Shown in pieces: positions 7,313 through 15,387 of a DNA stretch of 35,130 nt (positions are counted from its first letter, which is position 1; every line of letters starts with the position of its first letter). Source of the DNA: Planktothrix sp. PCC 11201 (GTDB lineage Bacteria > Cyanobacteriota > Cyanobacteriia > Cyanobacteriales > Microcoleaceae); NCBI RefSeq assembly GCF_900009135.1, contig NZ_LT797688.1:118120-153249 (forward strand), given 5' to 3'. A program made the translations under genes and the position numbers. The notes below the pieces were generated by a model. The model saw only the letters and a program-made list of their open reading frames with translations, was not told the origin of the DNA and ran no database searches.

Positions 7313-9577
7313 ATGTCAAAGCAAATTATTATCGCAGAACAGCAACGAATCGCTGCTGTCTTTTCAGAAGATCAAATTCAAGAACTGGTTGTAGCGACCG
7401 GAAATCACCAAGTTAGTGATATTTATCTGGGTATCGTGGAAAATGTTCTACCAGGGATTGATGCGGCCTTTGTCAATATTGGAGACCCGGAACGGAATGG
7501 ATTTATCCATGTTTCCGACCTCGGGCCATTACGCTTAAAACGCAGTTCCGGTTCCATTACCGAACTATTAAGTCCCCAGCAAAAAGTGCTGGTGCAGGTG
7601 ATGAAGGAACCCACCGGAACTAAAGGCCCAAGGTTAACGGGAAATATTTCCTTACCCGGGCGGTATTTAGTGTTAATGCCCTATGGCAGAGGGGTGAATT
7701 TATCCCGCCGCATTCGCTCGGAAAATGAACGAAATCGTTTAAGGGCCTTAGCCATTTTAATTAAACCCGCCGGGATGGGATTATTAGTCCGTACAGAAGC
7801 GGAAGATATGCCCGAGGATGCGATTTTAGAAGATTTGGAAAGTCTACAAAAGCAATGGGAATTGGTGCAACAGGAAGCCCAATCTTCCCGTCCTCCGGCC
7901 CTGTTAAATCGAGATAATGATTTTATTCAACGGGTGCTGCGGGATATGTACAGTACCGAAGTGAACCGAATTGTGGTCGATACCAGCACGGGGGTGAAGC
8001 GGGTCAAACAACATTTGATGAGTTGGAGTGTGGGAAAAGCTCCCCAGGGGGTGTTAATTGACCACCACCGAGAACGAATTCCGATTTTAGAGTATTTCCG
8101 AGCGAATGCAGCCATTCGAGAGGCTTTAAGACCTAGGGTGGATTTACCCTCGGGCGGTTATGTTGTGATTGAACCAACGGAGGCCCTTACCGTAATTGAT
8201 GTTAACTCTGGCTCCTTTACCCGTTCGGCTACCTCCAGGGAAACGGTATTATGGACAAATTGCGAGGCTGCTACCGAAATCGCCCGTCAGTTGAGGTTAC
8301 GCAATATTGCTGGGGTGATTATTGTGGACTTCATTGATATGGATTCCCGCCGAGACCAATTACAAGTCTTGGAACATTTTAATAAAGTCCTGAAAGCCGA
8401 TAAAGCCCGACCCCAAATTGCTCAATTATCAGAATTAGGGTTAGTGGAATTAACCCGCAAACGCCAAGGCCAAAATATCTATGAGTTGTTTGGTAAAACC
8501 TGTAGCACCTGTGGAGGCTTGGGCCATATCGTTCAGTTACCTGGAGAACCCGAACCTGAACCCACAGAAACCCCAGAACGAGTCGTTATTCCTAGTAATC
8601 GGATTATTACGCCATCGAGCAGTGGCGACACCTCAGAACGGCCCAGTTTACGTCCGGTTCCAGTTTATGAACAGCCGTCTTCCCGGGAAGAACGGGAAGT
8701 TGTAGATTTTGAAGCCTCTGATGGTTTCCAAGAGTTAGAACTGCTCAACCATCCCAGTTATCAGGATATTGGTGCCAGCAATGCCCGTCGCCGTCGCCGT
8801 CGAATTCGGGATATGGATTCTTTAGGGCGAGAGGAGGAACTCCCCGCCCCTGGTGTTCGGGTGTCTCCAACGGTTAAATATGGGGAACCTCGCTCGGACG
8901 TTGGGTTTAGTGAGGGGTTCTCAGGACGAGGTGGATTGAGTGAACGCAGTCGCCCCACGAAATCCGAAATTATTAAACCTTCGGTGGAACCTACCGAGGT
9001 AATTTCGGTGGAAATGACTCCAGAGGAACAGGAAGTTTATGCGTTGATGGGGATTTCTCCGTTGATGTTATCCCATGAACAGGTGAAAAATTCTCGCTCT
9101 GTGATTGTCACGGTTCGCTCCCCAGGGGAAGCCCCGGTTTCTCCCACGACTTTGATGGATGAAGACTCCGATGAAGGACAAAACCTGCCGTTGTCGATTG
9201 GGTCGGGTGAAAGAACTATGCCTGAACGCTCGGTTTCTGAACGGATTATTCTTGACCGAACCCTGACCGATCGGACAAGTTTACCGGTGGTTATTTCTGA
9301 GCGCATTGTTCCCGAACGGTCAATTTCTGACCGGATTATTCTCGAACCCAAAAAACCAGAAATACCGGCAATACTAGAAATACCAGAAATAACAGAAACA
9401 CCGAAAATACCAGAAACCCTAGAAATTGAAGAACCTGAACCAACAATAGAATTTTTTGTCCCGCAAACCGAGGATGAGTCACCATCGGAGGATGCCTCTG
9501 AATCAGATACAGATCATCAACCGGGTGAACCGATTATTCGTCGCCGTCGCCGTCGGTCTTCGGCCCTAACAGACTAA
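7313..9577 (+). CDS. rne: Ribonuclease E (RNase E/G family)
   Basis: Endoribonuclease that starts mRNA decay and processes rRNA and other RNAs. The N-terminal catalytic half has the S1 RNA-binding domain (residues about 35-120, IVENVLPGIDAAFVNIG), the 5'-sensor/RNase H-like part, and the DNase I-like site with Asp296 and Asn298 (VIDVNSGSF) and Asp339 (IIVDFIDMD), equal to E. coli D303, N305 and D346. The zinc-link is C397-S-T-C400. The C-terminal half is disordered, with ERS/SERI-like repeats (about 622-680), a Pro-Glu-Ile repeat (about 680-710) and two six-arginine clusters (492-497 and 743-748). In cyanobacteria a C-terminal arginine run binds polynucleotide phosphorylase, so the last cluster probably does this. 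Length 754 is normal for cyanobacteria. A GAGG precedes the ATG. The rnhB gene that I recall after rne in Synechocystis is absent; proB follows. Confidence 0.96.
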   Translation: MSKQIIIAEQQRIAAVFSEDQIQELVVATGNHQVSDIYLGIVENVLPGIDAAFVNIGDPERNGFIHVSDLGPLRLKRSSGSITELLSPQQKVLVQVMKEPTGTKGPRLTGNISLPGRYLVLMPYGRGVNLSRRIRSENERNRLRALAILIKPAGMGLLVRTEAEDMPEDAILEDLESLQKQWELVQQEAQSSRPPALLNRDNDFIQRVLRDMYSTEVNRIVVDTSTGVKRVKQHLMSWSVGKAPQGVLIDHHRERIPILEYFRANAAIREALRPRVDLPSGGYVVIEPTEALTVIDVNSGSFTRSATSRETVLWTNCEAATEIARQLRLRNIAGVIIVDFIDMDSRRDQLQVLEHFNKVLKADKARPQIAQLSELGLVELTRKRQGQNIYELFGKTCSTCGGLGHIVQLPGEPEPEPTETPERVVIPSNRIITPSSSGDTSERPSLRPVPVYEQPSSREEREVVDFEASDGFQELELLNHPSYQDIGASNARRRRRRIRDMDSLGREEELPAPGVRVSPTVKYGEPRSDVGFSEGFSGRGGLSERSRPTKSEIIKPSVEPTEVISVEMTPEEQEVYALMGISPLMLSHEQVKNSRSVIVTVRSPGEAPVSPTTLMDEDSDEGQNLPLSIGSGERTMPERSVSERIILDRTLTDRTSLPVVISERIVPERSISDRIILEPKKPEIPAILEIPEITETPKIPETLEIEEPEPTIEFFVPQTEDESPSEDASESDTDHQPGEPIIRRRRRRSSALTD

Positions 9578-9593
9578 GCACAGCTAGGGGATT

Positions 9594-9626
9594 TTGAGGG
9601 TGAGCAGTTCAACTGTTAACCCTCAA
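9594..9626 (+). terminator. Stem-loop after rne
   Basis: Arms TTGAGGGT (9594-9601) and ACCCTCAA (9619-9626) are perfect, with a smaller CAGT/ACTG pairing inside. No long U run follows, so termination may be weak; the position 17 bases after the rne stop fits a 3' end structure. Confidence 0.5.
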
Positions 9627-9739
9627 CCCAAACCTAATCACTTAGGTAATTACCTGAATTCAATGATTTCTATATCCCCGATTTCTTGGTTCTCAACCAT
9701 GAATGTTTCGTGACTATTTCCGTTTAAACTAAACTGATT

Positions 9740-10927
9740 ATGTCTCAAACTATTGTTGTTAAAATTGGTACCTCGAGTTTAACCCAGTCGGCGACGGGAC
9801 ATTTAGCCCTATCAACTTTAGCCGCATTAGTAGAAACCTTGACCGGACTGCAAAAGCAGGGTTATCGGGTGGTTTTAGTGTCTTCGGGGGCTGTGGGAGT
9901 GGGACGCGATCGCTTAGGATTAACCGAACGTCCCCGCACCATTGCTTTAAAACAGGCGGTGGCGGCGGTGGGTCAAGGTCGTTTGATGCGGGTTTATGAT
10001 GATTTATTTAGTACCTTAAAACAACCGATTGCTCAGGTTTTACTAACCAGAGGGGACTTAGTTCAACGCAATGGTTATGTGAATGTTTATAATACCTTTC
10101 AACAACTTTTAAAATTAGGGGTGATTCCGATTGTTAATGAAAATGATACCGTGGCGGTAGATGAACTTAAATTTGGAGATAATGATACGCTTTCGGCTTT
10201 AGTTGCTAGTTTAGTTGAAGCGGACTGGTTATTTTTATTAACTGATGTAGACCGATTATATTCCGCCGATCCTCGGGAAAATCCCAATGCTCAACCGATT
10301 AGTTTAGTGACTAATATGGAACAACTGGAAGAATTTCAAGTTAAAACGGGAGATTCTCGTAGTGGTTGGGGAACCGGAGGGATGATTACTAAAATTGAAG
10401 CCGCTAGAATTGCTACGGGATCGGGGGTGAGAACGGTTATTACGGAGGGGAAATTCCCTCAAAATTTAGAAAAAATTCTGCAAGGAGAGGCTATTGGCAC
10501 GCAATTTGAACCCCATAATCGACCCGTTAATGCGCGAAAACATTGGATTGCCAATGTATTAGTTCCCATGGGAAAAATATATTTAGATGCCGGGGCAGTT
10601 CGAGCTATTTCTCAAGGCGGAAAATCCCTATTGGCGGCGGGAATTACTCAAGTTGAAGGCGGATTTAATCTTCAGGATTCTGTCCAAATTTGTAATTTAG
10701 ACGGACAGGAAATTGCTCGGGGATTAGTTAATTATAGTCAGGAAGAATTGCAAAAAATTAAAGGCTTACATTCGGATAAAATTCCTGAAATTTTGGGTTA
10801 TGAGGGAGCAGAAACGGTGATTCATCGGGATAATTTAGTCGTATCATCCTCATTATCTATAACAGGGAACAGGCAACAGGGAACAGGCAACAGGGAACAG
10901 GCAACAGGGAAAAATTTTTCACTGTAA
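9740..10927 (+). CDS. proB: Glutamate 5-kinase ProB
   Basis: Phosphorylates L-glutamate with ATP, the first step of proline synthesis, in the cytoplasm; usually feedback-inhibited by proline. The amino-acid kinase domain (about 1-255) starts [10 protein letters not shown], with [34 protein letters not shown] and the [12 protein letters not shown] substrate loop, all diagnostic. A C-terminal PUA domain follows (about 275-365, [18 protein letters not shown]). ProB usually ends near residue 367-375. Here the frame runs on to 395 because it reads through a 14-base tandem repeat at 10861-10910, giving a tail with [14 protein letters not shown]; this tail is probably a late addition without function. 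The gene follows rne by 162 bases and has its own start ATG at 9740. The ATL gene follows after 37 bases. Confidence 0.96.
   Translation: MSQTIVVKIGTSSLTQSATGHLALSTLAALVETLTGLQKQGYRVVLVSSGAVGVGRDRLGLTERPRTIALKQAVAAVGQGRLMRVYDDLFSTLKQPIAQVLLTRGDLVQRNGYVNVYNTFQQLLKLGVIPIVNENDTVAVDELKFGDNDTLSALVASLVEADWLFLLTDVDRLYSADPRENPNAQPISLVTNMEQLEEFQVKTGDSRSGWGTGGMITKIEAARIATGSGVRTVITEGKFPQNLEKILQGEAIGTQFEPHNRPVNARKHWIANVLVPMGKIYLDAGAVRAISQGGKSLLAAGITQVEGGFNLQDSVQICNLDGQEIARGLVNYSQEELQKIKGLHSDKIPEILGYEGAETVIHRDNLVVSSSLSITGNRQQGTGNREQATGKNFSL
10861..10910. repeat. Tandem 14-base (double-heptad) repeat inside the proB 3' end
   Basis: The unit aacagggaacaggc is repeated about 3.6 times. It is made of two related heptamers, AACAGGG and AACAGGC, of the short tandem repeat type widespread in cyanobacterial spacers. 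Because 14 is not a multiple of three, each unit is read in another frame. Similar heptads lie at 17313-17332, 32690-32721 and 35045-35083. Confidence 0.85.
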
Positions 10928-10964
10928 TCAATACTTTTTTAAAATCAATTTGAACTTGTTTTTT

Positions 10965-11282
10965 ATGTCAGTTTATAATACAATATACGAAATTGTCTAT
11001 CAAGTTCCTTGGGGAAAAGTTGCTACCTATGGACAAATTGCCGAACTCGCTAACCTAGGGCAAAAAGCTCGTTTAGTGGGTTATGCTTTATACAAAATTC
11101 CCTTAGAAACCACGGAGATTCCTTGGCATCGAGTGATTAATGCTAAGGGAGAAATCTCTCACTCGATTTGGCGTAAAGGGACGGACTATCTTCAGCGATC
11201 GCGCTTAGAATCAGAGGGGATTCAATTTAACAGCCAGGGTAAAATTAATCTTTCCGAATATCTTTGGAAACCTCCGGTTTAA
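10965..11282 (+). CDS. Alkyltransferase-like protein (ATL, MGMT-related)
   Basis: A 105-residue protein with the fold of the C-terminal domain of O6-alkylguanine-DNA alkyltransferase. The start VYNTIYEIVYQVPWGKVATY, the AELANLGQKARLVGYAL helix-turn-helix part and the VINAKGEIS wing are typical. The active-site motif, PCHRV in the repair enzyme, reads PWHRV (Trp54), so the alkyl-accepting cysteine is missing. That is the hallmark of ATL proteins, which bind O6-alkylguanine, bend the DNA and hand the lesion to nucleotide excision repair. The open frame goes back to a TTG at 10950, but ATG 10965 fits the family length. It lies 37 bases downstream of proB. Confidence 0.92.
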   Translation: MSVYNTIYEIVYQVPWGKVATYGQIAELANLGQKARLVGYALYKIPLETTEIPWHRVINAKGEISHSIWRKGTDYLQRSRLESEGIQFNSQGKINLSEYLWKPPV

Positions 11283-11321
11283 CGGGTGGGGACTTGAGCC
11301 AGAAAGACTCTCTAACCGCCG

Positions 11322-11338
11322 GGAATTCCACGAATTCC
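11322..11338. other. Small hairpin after the ATL gene
   Basis: Arms GGAATTC (11322-11328) and GAATTCC (11332-11338) with a CAC loop, extended outward by GCCG/CGGC after a bulge. No U run follows, so its role as terminator is doubtful. Confidence 0.4.
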
Positions 11339-11441
11339 ATGCGGCGTCTTGCTAATCCCTAATTCCCTGCTATAGTGTTATCTCGGCTGATGTTTGATAA
11401 AGTTCTTGGGCGAAATCGCGAACTTACAAGCAAAACCGAAC

Positions 11442-11447
11442 TATAAT
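11442..11447 (+). promoter_or_regulatory. -10 element before the signalling cluster
   Basis: A perfect TATAAT without a good -35 at the expected distance (only a weak GAACTT at 11420-11425). It would place a transcript start near 11454, about 43 bases before the coiled-coil gene, and is the most likely promoter of the cluster that follows. Confidence 0.4.
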
Positions 11448-11485
11448 TCCTGCATGGCAAATCACCCCTACCAGGAGCATCGATC

Positions 11486-11491
11486 AGGAGG
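11486..11491 (+). promoter_or_regulatory. Consensus ribosome-binding site of the coiled-coil gene
   Basis: A full AGGAGG lies five bases before the ATG at 11497. Most genes in this window have no clear Shine-Dalgarno sequence, so this points to strong translation of the first gene of the cluster. Confidence 0.75.
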
Positions 11492-11496
11492 TACAA

Positions 11497-12096
11497 ATGG
11501 CTGAAATTACTAAGGAAGAAATGCGGGAGCGTTTGGGCAATATTGACCAAATTCGTGATATCATATTTGGATCGCAACTTCGGGACTATAATACTAGGTT
11601 TGACAAGATCGAGTCTGATTTGGCACTATTACAGGAAGATGCCCAGGATCGGGTTGAACAACTCAAAACTATTTTAACGGCAGAAATCAAGTCTGTTGTT
11701 GAGAATTTAGACAAAAAAATTAAAACCCTGAGTTCAAATTCTCAGGAGGAGTTAACGGATTTAAGACAACAGGCTGATCGACTGAATCGGAAATTTTCCA
11801 GTAGTATTGAGGCGTTAGATGAGGCCTTAGATAGTCAAACTAATTCCTTGCGGGAAGAATTGGGACAAACCCGTGATCAGTTACAAGACGAAGTTCGCAG
11901 TCTGAAAAATCAAGTCTTAGAAGAATTAGAACGTCGATTTACTTTATTGACAGAGGCAAAAGTCTCCCGGGATGATATGGCTGAAGTTCTGTTTGAAGTT
12001 GGGATGCGATTAAAGGGGACTGAATTTGTTCCAGCTATTAAACAGGCGGCTGAGGAAAAAAATTCAGGTTTTGCCCTCCCAGAACATCATCTATAA
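11497..12096 (+). CDS. Coiled-coil protein, first gene of the GTPase cluster
   Basis: A soluble 199-residue protein, almost entirely predicted coiled coil between about residues 35 and 150 by heptad spacing of Leu/Ile/Val (for example DKIESDLALLQEDAQDRVEQ, then LDKKIKTL and LNRKFSSSIEALDEALDS). The N terminus (EITKEEMRERLGNIDQIRDI) and the C terminus (SRDDMAEVLFEVGMRLKG) look like small conserved helical caps. No membrane segment, no signal peptide, no known enzyme motif. I recall similar proteins in cyanobacteria but no function. It has the best ribosome-binding site of the region and is 16 bases from the next gene, so the two are surely translated from one mRNA. A role as a scaffold or effector of the GTPase is an inference from position only. 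Confidence 0.82.
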   Translation: MAEITKEEMRERLGNIDQIRDIIFGSQLRDYNTRFDKIESDLALLQEDAQDRVEQLKTILTAEIKSVVENLDKKIKTLSSNSQEELTDLRQQADRLNRKFSSSIEALDEALDSQTNSLREELGQTRDQLQDEVRSLKNQVLEELERRFTLLTEAKVSRDDMAEVLFEVGMRLKGTEFVPAIKQAAEEKNSGFALPEHHL

Positions 12097-12112
12097 TTAA
12101 TTCGGTCAAACT

Positions 12113-14824
12113 ATGACCTTTTCTCAGGGTGATTTAAGTCCAAACAATCAACAACAGGGGAATTCATCTCAACAAAATCCGTCGGATCAGGTTGAGAGTG
12201 ATCCCCTAGAATTGTTGGTGAATTTATTGATGGATTTAAACGGTTTTAATGAGGGTAAAACTGAGTCTGTCACCGCTTTACCCTCAGAAGATGATCATTC
12301 TAAATCTGATTTTTTAACTGCTTTACTCTCAGAAGATCAACAACCGAGTGATCATTCAAAATCCCATAGTTGTACCGATTTACCCTTAGAAAATCAACCC
12401 AGTATTGATGGGATAACAGCCGATGAGATTTCCTCTAAAATAGAATCTATTAACCCGATTCCCTCGATTCAGACTGGATCTTCGAGGACGGCAAAATCAG
12501 AAGATGATCTGATTTTGCGACTTCTACCTTTACTGGAAAAACCGCCCTCCGGGGCGATGGATGTGGACTATTCAGTCAGTAATATTGAAGAAGATGTACC
12601 GAGGATTTCTGCTAATCCTGTACCCCAATTAGAAACTTCTAAAAATCAGGATATTATTGAAAATATTAGTACCCCTTTACCCTTAGATCCAACTGATATT
12701 AACTCAAAATTAGATTCCGTTAATTTAGAAACAGATTTAACTAAAAATCTCTCCTCAAACCCTGAATTACCATCTCCCAGTCTATCCCCACAATCTTCAA
12801 CTATTCAGAGCAAAAATCCTGTTTCTAGGGGTAATGATCCTTTGGATAAATTACAGGAATTAATGTTTGGATCTAATTTAGGGGATGACTTAGATAATTT
12901 TAAAAACCATTTGTTGAATTCTGAGTTACCAGAAGTTCGAGAATTAGTCCAAAATATTAATAATAAACTCAGTCAAATTCAATTCCAAATTCATGATCCC
13001 GAACAATTAATTAAACTTTTACTGCCCACCATTGGTCAACTTTTGCATTTAAAAGTTACTGAGTCCAAAGAAGAATTAATTCAAGCGTTTATTCCGATTA
13101 TTGATCAGGTTATTAAAGGGAAAGGTCAAACCGATCGACAGGCGATGAGTGCGGCTATTGCTGATTTAATTCCTGAAGCAATTAGACAACAAATTCAAAA
13201 TTCTCCTAAAGAAATTGCTCAGGCTTTGGGGCCAGAAATGGGGGCAGCAATTCGAGAACAAATTAAAGTTGATCGGAATGAAATTGCCGCAGCTTTAGCA
13301 CCGACGATTGGACGCACCATTAAAGAACAGGTGAGTTTAGAACGAGATTCCATGGTAGATGCACTGTATCCGGTGATTGGGAGTACGATTACTCGTTATT
13401 TAGGGGAAGCAATTCAAGAAATCAATGAAAAAGTCAGTCAGACTTTTAGTGCTGAGGGTTTGAAACGGAAAGTTCAATCCAAAGTCCAAGGGGTATCGGA
13501 AGCCGAATTAATATTACGAGAAGTGAGTCGCTTTGTGGTGCAAGCGGTGTTTTTAATTCATAAAGGTTCGGGTTTAATTATTGCTGAAATTCAACAACCG
13601 GATCAAGCGCAAATGGAAGCGGAAATGGTAGCTGGAATGTTAACAGCAATTCGGAGTTTTGTTAATGATTGTATTATGCAGACGGGGGAAGTTTCCGAAC
13701 TGAATGAAATTGAATATGGGGATTGTAAAATCATCCTAGAAGTGGCGGGATATTGTTATTTAGCGGTGGTGGTAAAGGGGGACTGTCCGAAAGCATTTAT
13801 TAAAAAAATTCGCCAAACGATGAATACTTTAATTATGAAATATAGTCAGCCTATTGAAGAATTTGAAGGTGATCCAGATTCAGTTCCTGAAGGAGTTATT
13901 AGTCAGCTTGAAGGTTTAATCAGAGTCGCAACCCGTTTGAAGACTGAGCAAAAGCCAATAACTTTGTTGATTTTTGGTTCGGTGCTATTGAGTTTGATTC
14001 TAATTCCTTGGGGAATCTATCAATATAGACAACATAATTTCCGACAGTTAGAAACAACATTAATCACGGCTTTAGGAGTGGAGCCTGAGTTATCAATTTA
14101 TACTTTTAAAGTTAAAGCTCAGGATCAAACCTTAGTCTTAGAAGGGAAAGTTCCCACCGCTCGATTAAAAGATAAAGTTGAAAAAATTGCCCAACAAACC
14201 GCCCCAAATTTTCAAATTAATAATCGGATTATTGCGGTTAAAGTTCCTCCAGATCCCATAAAAGTTGCCACCGAAGTTAAGCAAATGGCAACTATAATGA
14301 ATCAAATTAGTGGGATATCAATTTCTGCTCATTATCAAAATTTCCAAGTGAATTTAAAAGGAAAAGTGATAAAATCTGAAGATATTCAGAAAATTACCCA
14401 AGCGTTTAAGAAAATTGAAGGGGTAGATTCAGTGATTGCCAATCTAACGGTGCAACCTTTACCGATAGCTACTAGAATTTATTTTAATTTTGGTTCGGCG
14501 GAATTAGTCTTAAAAGATATTCGAGGTAAACTTGTCCCTCTGGCTCAATATTTAAAACGATATCCTGATCTCAAATTGCAAATTATTGGTTATAGTCATG
14601 AACAGGAAAAATCCCGAAAACATCCTGATTTAGCCTTAGAACGGGCTCAAACCATCCAAAATGTTTTAGAGGATTTAGGAATTGATCGGCGACGGATAGA
14701 AACAGTGGGTAAAATTGAACGTCCCGAGGGAGTTGATCTCAATCAAGAAGTTTGGTTGAGTCAAACGGTTTTGTTTGAGATAATACCGTTACAGTTTCAA
14801 CAAAATAACCCCCCAAAACCATGA
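12113..14824 (+). CDS. Membrane protein: helical repeats, longin/roadblock-like domain, TM, two BON domains, OmpA domain
   Basis: A 903-residue protein. Residues 1-245 are acidic, Ser/Pro-rich and probably disordered. About 294-435 hold six copies of a 23-residue helical repeat (such as KEIAQALGPEMGAAIREQ and NEIAAALAPTIGRTIKEQ). About 455-580 form an alpha/beta domain with the strand pair VFLIHKGSGLIIAEI and LAVVVKG, which resembles longin/roadblock domains that partner small GTPases (pattern only). One membrane helix follows at about 615-637 (LLIFGSVLLSLILIPWG), then two BON-type domains (about 643-785) and a C-terminal OmpA-like peptidoglycan-binding domain (about 790-895, YFNFGSAEL, GYSHEQ, LERAQTIQNVLEDLGI). 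The likely topology is N-terminal part in the cytoplasm, BON-OmpA in the periplasm. Its stop overlaps the start of the small GTPase gene by four bases (ATGA), a sign of tight coupling. Confidence 0.85.
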   Translation: MTFSQGDLSPNNQQQGNSSQQNPSDQVESDPLELLVNLLMDLNGFNEGKTESVTALPSEDDHSKSDFLTALLSEDQQPSDHSKSHSCTDLPLENQPSIDGITADEISSKIESINPIPSIQTGSSRTAKSEDDLILRLLPLLEKPPSGAMDVDYSVSNIEEDVPRISANPVPQLETSKNQDIIENISTPLPLDPTDINSKLDSVNLETDLTKNLSSNPELPSPSLSPQSSTIQSKNPVSRGNDPLDKLQELMFGSNLGDDLDNFKNHLLNSELPEVRELVQNINNKLSQIQFQIHDPEQLIKLLLPTIGQLLHLKVTESKEELIQAFIPIIDQVIKGKGQTDRQAMSAAIADLIPEAIRQQIQNSPKEIAQALGPEMGAAIREQIKVDRNEIAAALAPTIGRTIKEQVSLERDSMVDALYPVIGSTITRYLGEAIQEINEKVSQTFSAEGLKRKVQSKVQGVSEAELILREVSRFVVQAVFLIHKGSGLIIAEIQQPDQAQMEAEMVAGMLTAIRSFVNDCIMQTGEVSELNEIEYGDCKIILEVAGYCYLAVVVKGDCPKAFIKKIRQTMNTLIMKYSQPIEEFEGDPDSVPEGVISQLEGLIRVATRLKTEQKPITLLIFGSVLLSLILIPWGIYQYRQHNFRQLETTLITALGVEPELSIYTFKVKAQDQTLVLEGKVPTARLKDKVEKIAQQTAPNFQINNRIIAVKVPPDPIKVATEVKQMATIMNQISGISISAHYQNFQVNLKGKVIKSEDIQKITQAFKKIEGVDSVIANLTVQPLPIATRIYFNFGSAELVLKDIRGKLVPLAQYLKRYPDLKLQIIGYSHEQEKSRKHPDLALERAQTIQNVLEDLGIDRRRIETVGKIERPEGVDLNQEVWLSQTVLFEIIPLQFQQNNPPKP

Positions 14825-15348
14825 TTTCTAAAAAAATTTGCTTAGTTGGTGATTTCGGAGTTGGAAAGACCAGTTTAATCCGCAGGTTTGTGGATAGACA
14901 GTTTAGTGATCAATATTTGTCCACCGTAGGAGTAAAAATTTCTCGTAAAATTGTTGATCTAACGGAATTCACTTCAGAAAAAACTGGATCTGTACAATTA
15001 TTAATTTGGGATATTGAAGGCCATACTAAATTTAAAGCGATCGCCCCGAGTTATTTACAGGGAGCGAGTGGTGTGGTAATTGTTGCCGATGTGACCCGAC
15101 AGGAAACCGTAGAAAGACTCCCGGAACATATTAATTTATTTCTGTCTGTGAATCCCAAGGGGTCGATCGTGATCGCGTTTAATAAAATTGATTTGATCGA
15201 TGCAACAGAACTTGAACATCTAATCAAAATAACCCCGGATTTAAAACAGTATGGACAGATTTTATCTAGCTATAAAACCTCAGCAAAAACAGGAGATGAT
15301 GTAGATACAATTTTCTATGAATTATCTCAGAAATTTATCTCTGGTTAA
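14821..15348 (+). CDS. Rab/Ras-like small GTPase
   Basis: A 175-residue small GTPase that looks more like eukaryotic Rab than like Era or Der. P-loop GDFGVGKT (10-17), switch I threonine in STVGV (Thr35), switch II WDIEGH (63-68), NKID (121-124) and SAK (154-156) are all present. The sequence FVDRQFSDQYLSTVGV is strikingly Rab-like. The switch II differs from the usual WDTAGQ: the catalytic Gln is His68, and Thr-Ala are Ile-Glu. An insertion of some residues lies between switch I and switch II. No C-terminal cysteine exists, so no prenylation. Ras-like GTPases with cognate roadblock or longin partners are known in bacteria, for example MglA/MglB of Myxococcus. The start overlaps the preceding gene by four bases, so the OmpA/longin-like protein is the prime partner candidate. 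Nearly certain GTP binding; function unknown. Confidence 0.93.
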   Translation: MISKKICLVGDFGVGKTSLIRRFVDRQFSDQYLSTVGVKISRKIVDLTEFTSEKTGSVQLLIWDIEGHTKFKAIAPSYLQGASGVVIVADVTRQETVERLPEHINLFLSVNPKGSIVIAFNKIDLIDATELEHLIKITPDLKQYGQILSSYKTSAKTGDDVDTIFYELSQKFISG

Positions 15349-15387
15349 AGGATTAAATCTAGTTTTTTCTGTATTCTGGGATGAATT

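Noticed and set aside
9037-9351. A 104-codon minus-strand frame rich in RSE repeats.
   Set aside because: It is the antisense shadow of the ERS/SERI repeats in the RNase E tail.
10861-10910. A short CRISPR-like array.
   Set aside because: Units are contiguous 14-mers without spacers, so it is a tandem repeat.
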